A DNA stretch of 64,000 nucleotides from Candidatus Eiseniibacteriota bacterium (GTDB lineage: Bacteria > Orphanbacterota > Orphanbacteria > Orphanbacterales > Orphanbacteraceae): positions 5,066 through 69,065 of the forward strand of contig JAJRWB010000023.1 of assembly GCA_024276995.1 (NCBI GenBank), in the 5' to 3' direction. Made by a program: the position numbers and the translations under genes. Each line of letters opens with the position of its first letter. Positions within the stretch are counted from its first letter, which is position 1. Below, piece by piece: positions 63,203 to 64,000 of the stretch. The notes beneath the pieces are model-generated. The model saw only the letters and a list, made by a program, of their open reading frames with translations. It ran no database searches and had not been told where the DNA came from.

Positions 63203-64000
63203 AGGGGAACCTCGTCCGGCTCACAGTCACCTCTTTGCTCCTCCTTCTCATCCTGAGGAGGGTGGACTGGGCGGAGTTCGCGCGCATCGGCGCCGGCACG
63301 CGGATCGACCTGGTGATCGCCGCATACGGTCTCAACCTCCTCATGATTCTCCTCAACACGTGGCGGTTGCGTGTCCTGATCGGGGCGCTCGGCACCATGG
63401 TGGGCATGATCCGCCTTGCCGGCTACTATTTCGTTTGCATGTTCTTCAACAACTTCATGCCCACGTCGATCGGCGGCGACGTGATGCGTATCCTCGACCT
63501 GTCGAGAGACACGGGGAAGAAGTCGTCCGCCATGGCCTCGATCATGGTGGAGAGGCTCCTGGGGCTCTACGCACTTTTCCCACTCGGCCTGACGGCGTTT
63601 CTTATCCTCTACCCGACCCTACCTAGGCGCGGGCTCTTCCTCGTCGCCACCGCCGGGATGGCGGCGCTCTTTCTCGCGGGCACCGTCGCGATCCGCCGGA
63701 GCACGATCCGCCGTCTCGCCCCGCTGGCCCGTCCGCTGGAGAAATGGCTCGACCGCTTCCAGGTCCGCGAGAAGGGAGGGCGGCTCTACGATTTCCTCGA
63801 CCTGTACAAGGGAAAGAAAGCGGCCGTATCGGGCGCGCTCGTCCTTTCGATCCTCTCCAGCTCCGTTTGGATCGTCGGCTGCTGGGTCTTCGCCGTCGCC
63901 ATGGGGCTTTCCCTTCCGGTGGCGGTATTCTTCCTTCTCATGCCCCTGGTGGAGATCGGCAGGATGGCGCCCATTTCCCTCTCCGGCATGGGGATCCGGG
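63199..64000 (+). CDS. UPF0104/lysylphosphatidylglycerol-synthase-TM-like membrane protein, C-terminus cut by window end
   Basis: GTG 63199 overlaps the previous stop (GTGA). The 267 visible codons encode a polytopic protein with the UPF0104 hallmark YYFVCMFFNNFMPTSIGGDVMR followed by ASIMVERLLGLYALFPLG. Such proteins are flippase-like domains related to the membrane part of MprF and occur in glycan and lipid gene clusters. About six to seven helices are visible. The downstream end and any partner genes lie outside the window. Confidence 0.85.
   Translation, partial: MKGNLVRLTVTSLLLLLILRRVDWAEFARIGAGTRIDLVIAAYGLNLLMILLNTWRLRVLIGALGTMVGMIRLAGYYFVCMFFNNFMPTSIGGDVMRILDLSRDTGKKSSAMASIMVERLLGLYALFPLGLTAFLILYPTLPRRGLFLVATAGMAALFLAGTVAIRRSTIRRLAPLARPLEKWLDRFQVREKGGRLYDFLDLYKGKKAAVSGALVLSILSSSVWIVGCWVFAVAMGLSLPVAVFFLLMPLVEIGRMAPISLSGMGIR

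Noticed and set aside
1-64000. CRISPR arrays, insertion sequences, tRNA or rRNA genes
   Set aside because: No regularly spaced direct repeats, transposase genes, tRNA-like cloverleafs or rRNA signatures were recognised by eye; a tRNAscan or ISfinder run would be needed to exclude short or divergent cases.

Overview
The window is GC-rich chromosomal DNA from a Gram-negative-type bacterium. Outer-membrane and envelope proteins are plentiful: a PorV-like barrel with TPRs, a pentaheme cytochrome, and two secreted proteins ending in an FlgD-like C-terminal domain with YPNPF/RPNPFNP motifs. GTG and TTG starts are common and genes often overlap by 4 bp. Large Ig-like proteins, FlgD-like tails, a choice-of-anchor-B protein and DNRLRE together suggest a FCB-related candidate phylum (Eisenbacteria/Krumholzibacteriota-like). 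That placement is inference; no rRNA or tRNA was found to confirm it. Promoters look sigma70-like (TTGNNN, 17 bp, TANNAT).

Layout. 1-8.5 kb: a membrane-protein fragment, small envelope proteins, a queC/thioesterase pair, a pentaheme cytochrome, an orphan strong promoter reading into a gene-free stretch (candidate ncRNA), etfB-etfA, a sulfatase-fold membrane protein that has lost key active-site residues, and bactofilin. 8.5-21.8 kb (minus strand): a giant secreted Ig-repeat protein, a PorV/TPR protein, then a partner-switching module (sensor PP2C phosphatase, HATPase anti-sigma kinase, STAS antagonist) and a GAF histidine kinase. The giant gene and the kinase each carry an in-frame stop. 22-35 kb: a sulfatase divergent from an aromatic-amino-acid decarboxylase/VanZ/hisS/aspS run, an LVIVD surface protein, and three glycosyltransferases.

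35-40.7 kb: a membrane-bound spermidine-synthase-like protein, a long inverted repeat, a decayed fragment of brxL (BREX phage defence) followed by an intact PIN-like protein, and a TetR-ric (ScdA/YtfE) stress-repair pair with a clear operator. 40.8-64 kb: one nearly continuous plus-strand run. It begins with phoH-pgpH-ybeY, continues with a second spermidine-synthase-like membrane protein, CorC/CNNM, DUF502, MgtE, recO and glyQ-glyS, and ends in a translationally coupled surface-glycan cluster: GT2, two YfhO-like proteins, a phosphodiesterase, a frameshifted GT39-like protein, and a UPF0104 flippase-like protein cut by the window end.

I do not see a complete, clearly novel system. The best leads are the orphan promoter/candidate RNA (about 3.9-4.13 kb), the branched inverted repeat (37.8-38.0 kb), the BREX scar with its PIN gene, the apparently dead sulfatase, three candidate leaderless promoters, and three ORF-breaking lesions in otherwise well-conserved genes.
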